A stretch of 64,000 nucleotides of DNA from Methanoregula boonei 6A8. GTDB taxonomy: Archaea > Halobacteriota > Methanomicrobia > Methanomicrobiales > Methanospirillaceae. This document shows positions 35,381 through 44,041 of this stretch, piece by piece. The notes under the pieces were generated by a model that was given only the letters and a program-made list of their open reading frames with translations, searched no databases and was not told where the DNA came from. The DNA is taken from assembly GCF_000017625.1 (NCBI RefSeq), contig NC_009712.1, forward strand, positions 806,001 to 870,000, given 5' to 3'. Position numbers and translations under genes: made by a program. How positions within the stretch are numbered: the stretch's first letter is position 1; every line of letters starts with the position of its first letter.

Positions 35381-36661
35381 ATGGCAGATTATACAAAAAT
35401 GTGGAAATCACTGGGCATCGATATAGAGAACCACAATGCCCTTCTTGCAGGCCTGGGACAGGCATATACGGACATCTTCCTCTCCCAGAAGAACCGGCCC
35501 GAAGGGATGAAGTACTTCGATTTTGTGATGAGCGAGGTCCACGGGCTCCGGATCAAGGAGATTGTGGATGCAAAGGCCGAGGGCCGGAAAGTTATCGGAT
35601 CGTACTGCGTTTTTGTCCCGGAAGAACTCGTCCTTGCAGTCGACGGTGTTGCAATTGGCCTGTGCGCCGGTGCTGAACTGGGCTTTGAAGCGGCTGAGGC
35701 GCTGCTTCCCCGGAACACCTGCTCGCTTATCAAGTCCATGTTCGGGTTCAAGCTCGGGAAACTCTGCCCCTATGTGGAATCCTGCGATGTCATTGTGGGA
35801 GAGAATACCTGCGACGGCAAGAAAAAGGCGTACGAGATCTTCAGGCCGCTTGTTAAGGACCTCTACGTTATGGATCTCCCGCAGACAAAGAGCGAGACTG
35901 GCAGGATGGTACTCAAAGAGGAGTACCGTAAATTCATTGCAAAACTCGAAAAGGAGAGCGGGAAGAAGATCACCGTCCAGTCGCTCAGGAAAGGCATTGA
36001 GATTGTCAATGCAAAGCGCAAGGCAATGATCCGGCTTGCCGCAGTCCGTGCCGCCGATCCGGCCCCGATCTCGGGACTTGATGCCCTCCTTATCAACCAG
36101 GTCTTCTTCCACGATGACCCGGTCCGGTTTACCGACTCGGTCAACAAGCTCTGCGACGAGCTGGAACAGCGGGTAAAAGATCACAAGGGTGTCTTCCCCA
36201 AGGGAACAACCCGTGTTATTGTCTCGGGCTGCCCGATGGCTGTCCCGAACTGGAAGCTCCCGATGATCATTGAGACGAGTAATGCCGTTATTGTGGGCGA
36301 AGAGTCCTGCGTGGGAGAACGCGGTACCCGGTGGCTGACTGATATCAAGGGCAACACCGTAGAAGAACTGCTCGATGCCATTACCGACCGGTATTTCAAT
36401 GTAGACTGTGCAGTATTCACACCCAATCCCTCACGGGTCAGCCATGTAAAAGATATGGTAAAGAAACTCCATGCTGACGGTGTCATCCACTACAGCCTCC
36501 AGTTCTGCCAGCCCTACATCATTGAGAGCGGCCCGGTAGAGAAGGAACTGGAAAAATCACACATCCCGACCCTGCGCCTGGAGACCGATTACAGCCAGGA
36601 AGATGCCGGCCAGCTCAAAACAAGGATTGAGGCTTTCAACGAACGCCTGAAGAAGAAATGA
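35381..36661 (+). CDS. 2-hydroxyacyl-CoA-dehydratase-D / double-cubane-cluster-like protein, first copy
   Basis: HgdB-family protein (426 residues). Cluster-binding cysteines are likely in LLPRNTCSLIKSMFGF, KLCPYVESCD and GENTCDGKKKAYEI (residues ~105-150) and LQFCQPYIIESGPVEKE (~370). The C-terminal ETDYSQEDAGQLKTRIEAF is the family end. Relatives include hydroxyacyl-CoA dehydratase subunits and the double-cubane cluster protein, an ATP-driven small-molecule reductase. No CoA-transferase or acyl-CoA gene is nearby, so the DCCP-like alternative is favoured (inference). Overlaps the activator gene by ATGA. Confidence 0.82.
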   Translation: MADYTKMWKSLGIDIENHNALLAGLGQAYTDIFLSQKNRPEGMKYFDFVMSEVHGLRIKEIVDAKAEGRKVIGSYCVFVPEELVLAVDGVAIGLCAGAELGFEAAEALLPRNTCSLIKSMFGFKLGKLCPYVESCDVIVGENTCDGKKKAYEIFRPLVKDLYVMDLPQTKSETGRMVLKEEYRKFIAKLEKESGKKITVQSLRKGIEIVNAKRKAMIRLAAVRAADPAPISGLDALLINQVFFHDDPVRFTDSVNKLCDELEQRVKDHKGVFPKGTTRVIVSGCPMAVPNWKLPMIIETSNAVIVGEESCVGERGTRWLTDIKGNTVEELLDAITDRYFNVDCAVFTPNPSRVSHVKDMVKKLHADGVIHYSLQFCQPYIIESGPVEKELEKSHIPTLRLETDYSQEDAGQLKTRIEAFNERLKKK

Positions 36662-37407
36662 GATACGCGGGAATTGATATCGGATCAAGGACGGTAAAAC
36701 TTGCCGTAATCGAAGACGGCAGGCTGGTCCTTTCCCGCAAGTCGGCAACCTCGCACAACCCTCTGGGGATCGCACACGAACTCATGGAGGGAGTGGACTA
36801 TGACCGGCTCACTGCCACCGGATACGGCCGTCACCTGATCAAAGGGCATCTCGACTGCCCGGTGGTAAGCGAGATCACGGCGTTTGTCCGGGGTTCCCGC
36901 TTTTTTTCAAACGATTGCGAATCGATCCTTGATATCGGTGGCCAGGACACTAAGGCCATCTCCCTTGACAAAGACGGTAACCTGTGCAAGTTCGAGATGA
37001 ACGACCGGTGTGCGGCCGGGACCGGCCGGTTCCTTGAGGTCATGGCGACCGTGCTTGGGTTTACCCTGGAAGAGTTCTCTCTTGCCGCCCTTTCCGCAAA
37101 AAGGGCAGAGAAGATCAACAGCATGTGCACGGTCTTTGCCGAGTCAGAGGTAGTATCCCTTGTTACCCAGGGTGCGGACCGAAACGAGGTTGCCCTTGGG
37201 ATCCACAAGGCAATTATCAGCCGTGCTGCGGGGCTCTTGAAACGTGTTGCTCCCTCAGGAAAGATCTTTTTTGCCGGGGGCGTTGCATTAAACGGCTGTG
37301 CACGTTCACTCCTCGAACAGGAGACGGATAGACCGGTCTTTGTCCCACCCGATCCCCAGATTGTCGGGGCGGTTGGTGCGGCACTGGTCGCATCGGAAAA
37401 CAGTTAA
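36658..37407 (+). CDS. Activator ATPase of HgdC/BadF/BcrA family
   Basis: A 249-residue ASKHA ATPase that injects low-potential electrons into HgdB-type partners at the cost of ATP. Signatures: GIDIGSRTVKLAVIEDG (phosphate 1), CESILDIGGQDTKAISLDKDG (phosphate 2), the two cluster cysteines in MNDRCAAGTGRFLEVMA and NSMCTVFAESEVVSLV, and FFAGGVALNGCARSLLEQE. A homodimer would hold one [4Fe-4S] cluster through four cysteines. It lies between the two HgdB-like genes and could serve both. Confidence 0.93.
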   Translation: MRYAGIDIGSRTVKLAVIEDGRLVLSRKSATSHNPLGIAHELMEGVDYDRLTATGYGRHLIKGHLDCPVVSEITAFVRGSRFFSNDCESILDIGGQDTKAISLDKDGNLCKFEMNDRCAAGTGRFLEVMATVLGFTLEEFSLAALSAKRAEKINSMCTVFAESEVVSLVTQGADRNEVALGIHKAIISRAAGLLKRVAPSGKIFFAGGVALNGCARSLLEQETDRPVFVPPDPQIVGAVGAALVASENS

Positions 37408-37432
37408 TTCCCTTAAAGGATTGTGTAGTACG

Positions 37433-37981
37433 ATGGAGACAGACCTTCATCCGTGCAGGGATCGTGTGGGAATATCCCCCGGGAAGCAACCCGATCCTGC
37501 AGGAATCCGGAAGATCGCAGAGGAGTACTACCGCTCCGGGCAGTTCTACTGCTCCGAGGCAATCGTAAAGACCTTCAATGAAGAGCTCGGGCTTGGCTAC
37601 CCCGAAGAAATCATCCGTCTCGCTTCCGGTTTTCCTCTTGGGATCGGCGGCGCCGGCTGTTCCTGTGGCGCCGTGACCGGCGGGGTCATGGTAATTGGGA
37701 TGGTCTTTGGCCGGACCAATCCCCGGGACCCCTGTGTTGAACGCTGTCTTTTGTTCTCCCGGGAGCTCCACGACCGGTTTGTGAACCGGCATGGGTGTGC
37801 CTGCTGCCGTTCGCTTATCCGGGGCATGATCCTGAAGTCTCCCGAACACATGCAGCAGTGTGTTGCCCTGACCGGTGAAGTTGCCGAGGAAACTGCGAGG
37901 ATCATTATACGTGAAACGGGCATCCCCGCCGAAACAGTGAGGTACGGACACGATCACGATAGAGGAAATGGGGCATTATGA
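37433..37981 (+). CDS. C_GCAxxG_C_C family redox protein
   Basis: About 182 residues with the family's cysteine signature: FYCSEAIVKTF, then GGAGCSCGAVTGGVMVIGMVFGR and later DPCVERCLLFSREL and HGCACCRSLIRG. Such proteins are often encoded beside redox enzymes and may bind metal or clusters; a precise function is not known. The frame is open upstream to 37298, but ATG 37433 (METDLHPCRD) lies just after the activator stop, so I start there. The stop overlaps the next ATG (ATGA). Confidence 0.8.
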   Translation: METDLHPCRDRVGISPGKQPDPAGIRKIAEEYYRSGQFYCSEAIVKTFNEELGLGYPEEIIRLASGFPLGIGGAGCSCGAVTGGVMVIGMVFGRTNPRDPCVERCLLFSRELHDRFVNRHGCACCRSLIRGMILKSPEHMQQCVALTGEVAEETARIIIRETGIPAETVRYGHDHDRGNGAL

Positions 37982-39129
37982 GAGCAGAAAAGATGAATTA
38001 CTTTGATTCGGTGATCCCGAATGCATCGGCGGCGATAAAAAGCGTACGCGAACAGGGAAAGAAGTTCGTGGGGTTCTACTGTATTTTTGCCCCGCAGGAA
38101 CTCATCGTTGCCGCAGATGCGGTACCGGTGACTCTTTGTTCCACCAAAGAAGAGCCCATTGCCGACGGCGAGAAATATCTCCCGCGGAATTTCTGCCCGC
38201 TCCTTAAATCCTCCTACGGGTTTGCCATCACCGGGAAATGTGCGTTTTTTAACAACGCGGAATTTATCATCGGCGAGACCACCTGCGATGGCAAGAAAAA
38301 GATGTTTGAGATGATGGGCGCCTTCAAACCGCTGGTTGTGCTCGAACTCCCGCAGAGTGCAAAAGGAGAGATCCAGCAACAGTACTGGCGCTCGGAAGTG
38401 GCCCGGTGCAAAGAGGAGATCGAAAAGCGCCTCCATGTCACCATCACAGACGAAAAGATGAGGGCTGCAATCAGCGACATGAACGAGCAGCGGGGCCTGA
38501 TGCGGGAGCTCGCCCTCCTAAACACAGCGGTTCCCGCGCCTCTTGCCGCCACAGACATGCTCAAAGTGATGTGGGCCCGCAACTTCACCTTTGACCGCCC
38601 CACCTTCAATAAGCAATTAAAAAGTCTCATTGCCGAACTTAAGGGCATGGCCGCAAAAGGCGAAGGTCCTGCGCCAAAGACCGCAAAGCGGATCATCGTT
38701 ACCGGTGTTCCCACGGGTGTCGGCTCCGAGAAGGTCATCCGGATTCTTGAGGAATCGGGCGCTGCAGTTGTGTATATCGAGAACTGTGCCGGCATGAAAC
38801 AGTACCTGGACGATGTTTCCACACGCGGGTCGCCCCTCGAAGCAATTGCCGACAAGTACCTCGCCACTCCCTGCTCCTGCATGAGCCCGAACACCGGCCG
38901 GCTCGAACTTCTGGAAAAGCTCGTACCTGAGTACCATGCAGATGGCGTTGTGGATATCACCTGGACCGGCTGCCACACCTACAACGTCGAGTCCCGGATT
39001 CTCGGGGACTATCTTTCCCTTCACGGGAATGTCCCGTTCATCCAGATCGAGACCGATTATTCGCAGGGCGATATCGGGCAGATCAGGACCCGGATCGAGG
39101 CATTCCTCGAAATGATTGCAAAGAAATAA
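37978..39129 (+). CDS. 2-hydroxyacyl-CoA-dehydratase-D / double-cubane-cluster-like protein, second copy
   Basis: A 383-residue paralogue of the 35381 protein, sharing the order FYCIFAPQELIVAADAVPVTLC, YLPRNFCPLLKSSYGF, GETTCDGKKKMFEM, then AGMKQYLDD and the end QIETDYSQGDIGQIRTRIEAF. Cysteines differ: ITGKCAFFNNAE here against KLCPYVESCD in the first copy, and WTGCHTYNVES against LQFCQPYIIES. The two could form a heterodimer as HgdA/HgdB do, or two separate homodimers with different substrates. Last gene of the operon; T-run GCTCTTTTTTTTGG follows. Confidence 0.83.
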   Translation: MRAEKMNYFDSVIPNASAAIKSVREQGKKFVGFYCIFAPQELIVAADAVPVTLCSTKEEPIADGEKYLPRNFCPLLKSSYGFAITGKCAFFNNAEFIIGETTCDGKKKMFEMMGAFKPLVVLELPQSAKGEIQQQYWRSEVARCKEEIEKRLHVTITDEKMRAAISDMNEQRGLMRELALLNTAVPAPLAATDMLKVMWARNFTFDRPTFNKQLKSLIAELKGMAAKGEGPAPKTAKRIIVTGVPTGVGSEKVIRILEESGAAVVYIENCAGMKQYLDDVSTRGSPLEAIADKYLATPCSCMSPNTGRLELLEKLVPEYHADGVVDITWTGCHTYNVESRILGDYLSLHGNVPFIQIETDYSQGDIGQIRTRIEAFLEMIAKK

Positions 39130-39287
39130 CGCTCTTTTTTTTGGTCTTCCGGTTATCCCGTGCAGGGAAGTGACTTTGGAGGGGTCCCGAAAAAATGCTG
39201 ATTCCCCGGTTTGCTTTGGCAGGGTTTGACTTCAGAGATCACAGCCGGCTGCACCGGATCGCAAAACGGCTTATGGGAGGGCACGTA

Positions 39288-40533
39288 TCAGAAAAACAGG
39301 ACCCTCTGGTGGTTTGCCACGATACCCGTGGGAGGGAAGAAGAGGAGCGTCCCCAGTTCAGAAGGTCCCACCGGGATCACGCCGGTCAACTTGGGGTTCT
39401 TACTCATATTCCGCGCCTGGAGCGAGGGGGTATAGGAAAAGAACTGCAGGTTTTCACTCCCCGAGGCTGCATCAACTGCCTCCTGCAGGTTGAAACAGTC
39501 CTTTTTGTTATTGCAGGAATGAACGCCTGACAGGGCATAGACGCCATCCTCTATGAAAATGACACGCGTCTGGATCTCCTTTTTGGTACATGCCAGGGCA
39601 AAGTTGAGTGCGCCGGTGGCATATTCCGATCCATACGGATGCCGGGTAACAAGGATATTGACCGGGGGGACTCTCCATTTCTCATCGAAACTCAGTCCCC
39701 GGCTTGATCGTCTCCTTTTTCATGGAGACTGAGGCACTGTTTTCGCCAAGGATGATATGGTTGCTGCGGAACTGGGCAGCGATCTCAGGCAAGGTGCGGA
39801 TCCTGACCGGCCTGATCATACAGGCAGGCACAAGGCCCTCTTTCTCCCCTTCATGGGTGCAGTATCCCCGTGCAGCCGCACAGCGGGCGCTTGCCATAAT
39901 CTGTCCGTGAAGGCCCCGTTTTCCGGCCCGCTCTTCCAGATCATCGAGGCCTTCCCCGACGTTTTCCGCATCCAGGGGGATTTGGCCCTGGTGCCCGACA
40001 TGGATCCCGTCAAGATAGCAGTAGAGATCCCATGACGCATGGGTTTCGAGTGCCGCGCCCAGCCCCTGCATCAGTTTTTCTGAAGACTGATACATGTACG
40101 GGGAGGTCATGTGGAAAAAGCCGATGGTGCTTGGTATGGGCTGATCGTGCTGGCGGGCATCTTTCATCACATCTTTCCAGAACGAGGTTCTCCCGTTGAG
40201 CGCCAGGCTGTTGTGGGTGATCACCAGATCCGGGTTCTTCATCTTCAGGCGTTCCACGGTAATGCCACGGAGGGCGAGTTCCTCCTGATCGCAGACAATT
40301 TTTATCGAGGGCAGGGAAAAGAGACTCTCCCAGAGGCCGGCAGTTTCCGGGTTCTGGAGACTGTACAGGGCATCCCCGGTTAAATAAAAGGTGAAGGCAG
40401 CTTCCCGGTAATGAGTGGTATGGCGGAAGCTCTGCGGATTGAGTTTTAAGAAATAAAATTTCAGCAGTTCATCGATCCAGCCGATCCGCTCCTGACTGAG
40501 GCTGTCCCTTAAGAGAAAAAAATGTGCGGTCAT
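39288..40533 (-). pseudogene. Three-domain DsrE-like protein with a frameshift
   Basis: Paralogue of the intact 52116-53348 protein. From 40533 to 39682 it reads 283 residues with two DsrE-like domains (MTAHFFLLRD..., LTGDALYSLQ, KIVCDQEELALRGI with Cys81 at the same position as in the paralogue; then GFFHMTSPYMYQSSEKLMQ...ARCAAARGYC). It ends TIKPGTEFR-stop. Shifting +1 at GAGTTTCGATGAG reopens the frame as FDEKWRVPPVNILVTRHPYG and continues the third domain (RVIFIEDGVYALSG, FFSYTPSLQARN) to VLFF-stop at 39288, matching the paralogue to its last residues. The second part has no ATG, GTG or TTG of its own at its start. Mutation, sequencing error or programmed +1 shift are all possible. Confidence 0.8.
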
Positions 40534-40999
40534 GCGGATGAAGATAAAATTTCGTTAGCTGTCTACGACACACGAATCCACCGTGTGATATTCATCGGAC
40601 GTTTCCTTTTACTGGTATACAATGATGTCCTGTTTGTAATGAACGTTTGTTGAGGGGGTATATGGTAATAACGTACTCTCTTTCCTACTTCACAATGTGA
40701 AATAAATGAAAGTGTTTCGACGCTCATCTTGCGACTTTTTTTGTAGCTTAACTCGTCTCTGAAAATCTTAAATTTTGTTGCGATACTGCATATCTTAAAG
40801 GTTTGTGAAAATTCTGAAAGTGCTAGTTTAAAAAAAAATAATACATTGTTAACTGTGAATTGATGGAAAGGGGAAAACACGAAGAAATTTCGGCCCTGAT
40901 GTCGCAGAATTTATTTAGTTAAGTTTCGCATTTTATTAATTGAAGCAGAACTTCATTTAATGAACAAAAAATTTAATATAAGCATATAAAATATTTAAT
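40534..40999. other. AT-rich intergenic region with leaderless promoter for 41000
   Basis: Base composition turns AT-rich at ~40540 and stays so through the next gene. TTTAATATAAGC (40970-40981) lies about 25 nt before the ATG at 41000, so transcription would start at or near the codon. A frame on the minus strand at 40563-40880 has no ribosome site or family resemblance and is not called. Confidence 0.5.
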
Positions 41000-41482
41000 A
41001 TGACTTCTGATGAGGAGAAATTAATCCTAACCTATTTTAGTGATAGACAAACTCAAATCGATGCTTATTATGATACACAAAATTCAAAAATTGCTCAAAT
41101 TATGGCAATTAACGGAGTTTTATTTGGCATCGTTGCATTAGCTGCTCCTAGTTTAAGCGGAAAAAACATTATAGGAATCGGTCTTTTGGTAATCGGGACA
41201 TTATCAATTCTTGCTAGCACGATTATAGCGATCATTGGATATAAATCGTTTAATTACAGTTTTGGAGTGCCAAAAACTGAAAATGAAATCTCCAATTTGG
41301 TTTTAGGACATGCATCAACGATTGAGGAGAGATTAGACGGGACCAGAGCATTAATTGTCAAGAGTTTAAGTCAAAATATAAAAGCAGTTGAAGATAAAAT
41401 GTGGTATTTCAATATAGCTATCTACTCACAATATTTGGGGATATGGTTTCTAGCTGTAGGATTTTTACAGATATACCTTTGA
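41000..41482 (+). CDS. AT-rich three-helix membrane protein, SLATT-like topology
   Basis: 160 residues: a short charged N-terminus (residues 1-30), helices ~31-50 and ~56-79 as a hairpin, a soluble part (~80-130) containing FGVPKTENEISNLVL, and a last helix ~136-158. The two-helix hairpin with soluble C-terminal part resembles SLATT-type predicted pore effectors of nucleotide-signalling defence systems, but no sequence motif proves it and no cyclase is adjacent. Strong A/T codon bias is like the 1136 gene and unlike its neighbours, suggesting transfer. It may be a simple membrane protein. Confidence 0.6.
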   Translation: MTSDEEKLILTYFSDRQTQIDAYYDTQNSKIAQIMAINGVLFGIVALAAPSLSGKNIIGIGLLVIGTLSILASTIIAIIGYKSFNYSFGVPKTENEISNLVLGHASTIEERLDGTRALIVKSLSQNIKAVEDKMWYFNIAIYSQYLGIWFLAVGFLQIYL

Positions 41483-42180
41483 GTTATTGATGAGTTCATG
41501 CCACAAACCGAGAATTTTCTTTCATTTTTGTCGCTATGACTTATTCTATATGATATAAGATATCACGTGGGAGTCGGCCAAAGCGATCCTGTCCCACACC
41601 ACGACCGCCGCCCTTTTCGAGGCCGCACCGCTATCCCACTTTCGGCAGAATCGGGTGTGTGTTGTGTTTTGAGGTTCCCCCTCCAATGGGGGGAGGGGGG
41701 TTTCCCTGCACCTGCAACCGCCCGGATCTGGTACCCCCTTTTATAAAGGGGGTCTTTGAGCCGGACTTAGGCTTTATGGGGATCTGTTCTCCGACGGAGA
41801 TTTTTTGGGCAGGATCCGGGTCCGGGTAGTTCCCGGGGAAAGGGTGCCAACCCATTTAACGATTTGCCTTTTAAATTGTTTTTTTGTCAAATGGGCCGTT
41901 TTAAACAAAAATTAACCGTGCAAATTAGCGGCGTTTTTTTCGAGGCCCACAAAGGGGACGATGAACTGGTCATCGGGAGGATTTTCGGCCAGAAGAACTC
42001 GTCTGTTGCCTGAAGATAACGGGCTTTTTTGGGGGGTAATATGAGGCCGGTTTTTTTTGGGAAAATACCCGGATCCGCTGACCGGGCCCTCCGGTAAGGC
42101 CGCGAGGGGCTCCCGGGTGAAGAGATTCCCCTGTTGATACCAAAAACCTTTGAAAAAAAAAGCGAGTCCTCCCCGCATCG
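41483..42180. other. Long non-coding stretch with inverted repeats
   Basis: About 700 nt without a convincing gene. It contains ACCCCCTTTTATAAAGGGGGT (about 41732-41752), a nearly perfect inverted repeat whose centre is TATA-like, and CCCCCTCCAATGGGGGGAGG before it. Several T-runs (41876-41886, 41934-41940, 42048-42056) sit beside AAACGG/GGCC-type sequence. Composition switches back from AT- to GC-rich near 41570. Confidence 0.45.
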
Positions 42181-42216
42181 GGGCCCCTCTCGGGGCCCCT
42201 CTCGGGGCACGGCGGG
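42181..42216 (-). repeat. Diverged inverted relative of the GC-rich flank at 848-885
   Basis: Read on the minus strand it gives CCCGCCGTGCCCCGAGAG followed by GGGCCCCGAGAGGGGCCC; the plus-strand 849-875 reads CCCGCCGTGCCCCGTGAG followed by GGGCCCTGAGGCGGGG. The shared block exceeds 15 identical bases. On the plus strand here GGGGCCCCTCTC is repeated twice in tandem. It suggests that the element family also exists in inverted orientation. Confidence 0.55.
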
Positions 42217-42382
42217 GAGAAATAAGTGTCCGGTTGTTCCCTATTTCTTATGATATCCGTCGCATGTCATTTTTTATTGACAATCCGTAATCTTAATTGA
42301 AAACAGTTGACCGCCTCAAAAAAACCCCGGAGTCCGGTTCGGATGCGGCTCGCCGCTCCCGACCTGCAAAGAAAAGAAACCG

Positions 42383-42955
42383 TTACGCGTTCGAATTGCT
42401 GTCCATCTGCTCGCGTACTTCATCGATATGGAGAACCATATCAAACGCCGGGCCGGTCAGGCAGTATCCCTGCCGGTCAAGGGCATAGACCGGGAACTTT
42501 ACCAGTTCCGGGGGAACCGGCTGCGAGGTCAGTTTCTTGAAGTTGAGAAGATCCCGGATGTTAAGCCCTATCTTGTCGCAGATCTCCCTGAGATCAACAA
42601 TCCATCGCCGCAGATCCCGGACATCCGCTCCGTCCCACTTGAAGATCTGGTAAATTTTCATGTAGGCATCCCGTTCAAGGATAATATGGGTAGAGGTCTT
42701 GTCGGATTTAAGATAAAAATCAAGGAACGTGCGCACATCTTTTATCACCTGTGCATTCTCGTACGCAACGGCCCGGCATTCCTTGACGGATTCACTGAGT
42801 TCCTCGGCCTCTTTTGTCTCACCCAGCTTTGCGATCTCATGGGACAGCTCTTTTAAGTTCTCCTCAACTTCCCTGAGTTCGTTTATCGTATCCTCGAACT
42901 TCTGGTTCAGCTCCACCCCAAAAAATGCCTCCATGTATTCGGAATGCTTCACCAT
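42383..42955 (-). CDS. Conserved-looking helical protein of unknown function
   Basis: About 190 residues; residues ~15-75 form a predicted coiled coil (NQKFEDTINELREVEENLKEL, then SESVKECRAVAYENAQVIKD). The second half has WIVDLREICDKIGLNIRDLLNFK and the end LDRQGYCLTGPAFDMVLHIDE, which reads like a small globular domain. No family recognised. The frame is open to 43030; a TATA-like AACAAATACTTA at ~42983-42994 on this strand predicts transcription start near the ATG at 42955 (MVKHSEYMEA), so I use it. Divergent from the sulfite-reductase-like gene. Confidence 0.65.
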   Translation of the reverse strand: MVKHSEYMEAFFGVELNQKFEDTINELREVEENLKELSHEIAKLGETKEAEELSESVKECRAVAYENAQVIKDVRTFLDFYLKSDKTSTHIILERDAYMKIYQIFKWDGADVRDLRRWIVDLREICDKIGLNIRDLLNFKKLTSQPVPPELVKFPVYALDRQGYCLTGPAFDMVLHIDEVREQMDSNSNA

Positions 42956-43055
42956 GGTACATACTTCGCTTCGGGGTGTCATAAGTATTTGTTCCTTACC
43001 ACTCGTGGTACATCCGTAACCTCTATCCATTGCAGCATCGAAGCACTAGTCAGCT

Positions 43056-43931
43056 ATGTCTCAGTTGCACTCTCCGGTCAATCAGACGCTCTACTCCCGG
43101 GGTGGGATCATTACGGAAGGTGATCCCAATTTCTGTATTGTCCGCCTCCGCATGCCGGCCGGTATGATCACCCCGGCACAGATGCAGGGTCTGGGGGAAA
43201 TTGCGAGCCGTTACGGGATAAACGATCTTCACTTCACGACACGCCAGACCGTGGAGTTGCCGCACGTGGACCCAAGCCGGCTTGAGGATCTTGTCCGGGA
43301 CCTGGAACGAAACGGGACACCTCTTGGTGCGGAGCGGGAAGAGGTTGTCAACGTGACCGCGTGCCTGGGTACCCGGCACTGCAAATTCGGCATTATCGAC
43401 AGTGTTGCTCTCGCGCAGGAGATCGACCGGAAATTTTTTGGCCGGGAACTTCCGGTCAAAGTCCGGATTGCCATTTCATCCTGCCCGAACGGTTGCGAAA
43501 GCGAGCGCCTCAATGAGATCGGCATTACCGGGACCCGGCGCCCGGTCCGGGATCCCGGACTCTGCACCGGCTGCGGGACCTGCACCCATTACTGCCGGGA
43601 AAAAGCCATCGAGGTAACCGACGGCGTCGTGGTTCTCCACAAGGATCTCTGCATGGAATGCGGGTTCTGCATCCTTCCCTGCCCGTTCAGGCTCATCTCT
43701 GCCGAGGATCCTGAGTACCGGATCACAATCGGGGGACGCAGGGGCCGGCATCCGAAAGTTGGCAGGCACCTCATCACGGTAAAGACGCAGGAAGATGTAA
43801 TCCGGGTGGTTGACCGGATCATCTACTGGATCTACCGGCAGGCCTCAAGCGGCCAGATGCTCCCCGAACAGCTCGATGAACTTGAATTCGACGAATTCAA
43901 GAAGTCAATTGTAAAAATGATCGAAGGCTAG
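43056..43931 (+). CDS. Small siroheme sulfite-reductase-like protein with ferredoxin domain
   Basis: 291 residues. The N-terminal nitrite/sulfite reductase half-domain (GGIITEGDPNFCIVRLRMPAGMITPAQMQGL; FTTRQTVELPHV) precedes the siroheme-[4Fe-4S] cysteines VTACLGTRHCKFG (C-x5-C) and SSCPNGCE (C-x3-C). A ferredoxin insert follows (DPGLCTGCGTCTHYCREKAIEV; LCMECGFCILPCPFRLI), giving two more [4Fe-4S] clusters. This is the short Dsr-like protein class of methanogens; some relatives reduce sulfite, others have no known substrate. Stand-alone, followed by a small unknown gene. Confidence 0.88.
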   Translation: MSQLHSPVNQTLYSRGGIITEGDPNFCIVRLRMPAGMITPAQMQGLGEIASRYGINDLHFTTRQTVELPHVDPSRLEDLVRDLERNGTPLGAEREEVVNVTACLGTRHCKFGIIDSVALAQEIDRKFFGRELPVKVRIAISSCPNGCESERLNEIGITGTRRPVRDPGLCTGCGTCTHYCREKAIEVTDGVVVLHKDLCMECGFCILPCPFRLISAEDPEYRITIGGRRGRHPKVGRHLITVKTQEDVIRVVDRIIYWIYRQASSGQMLPEQLDELEFDEFKKSIVKMIEG

Positions 43932-44041
43932 GACCTGGCGATCCGGTTCTTTTTTTTTGGAACGTGAGGCAACCTTTATCATTCCCCGTGCGGAGCTTCA
44001 GGCATTCACAACAGTAAAAAGTTGTGAACCGGAGGATGTGC

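Noticed and set aside
35381-39129. True 2-hydroxyglutaryl-CoA fermentation operon
   Set aside because: No CoA-transferase, acyl-CoA dehydrogenase or glutaconate genes are nearby, and the set with OsmC fits a double-cubane-type reductase better.
40563-40880. Minus-strand frame in the AT-rich gap
   Set aside because: No ribosome site, no family pattern and unlikely residue order; the region reads better as a promoter zone.
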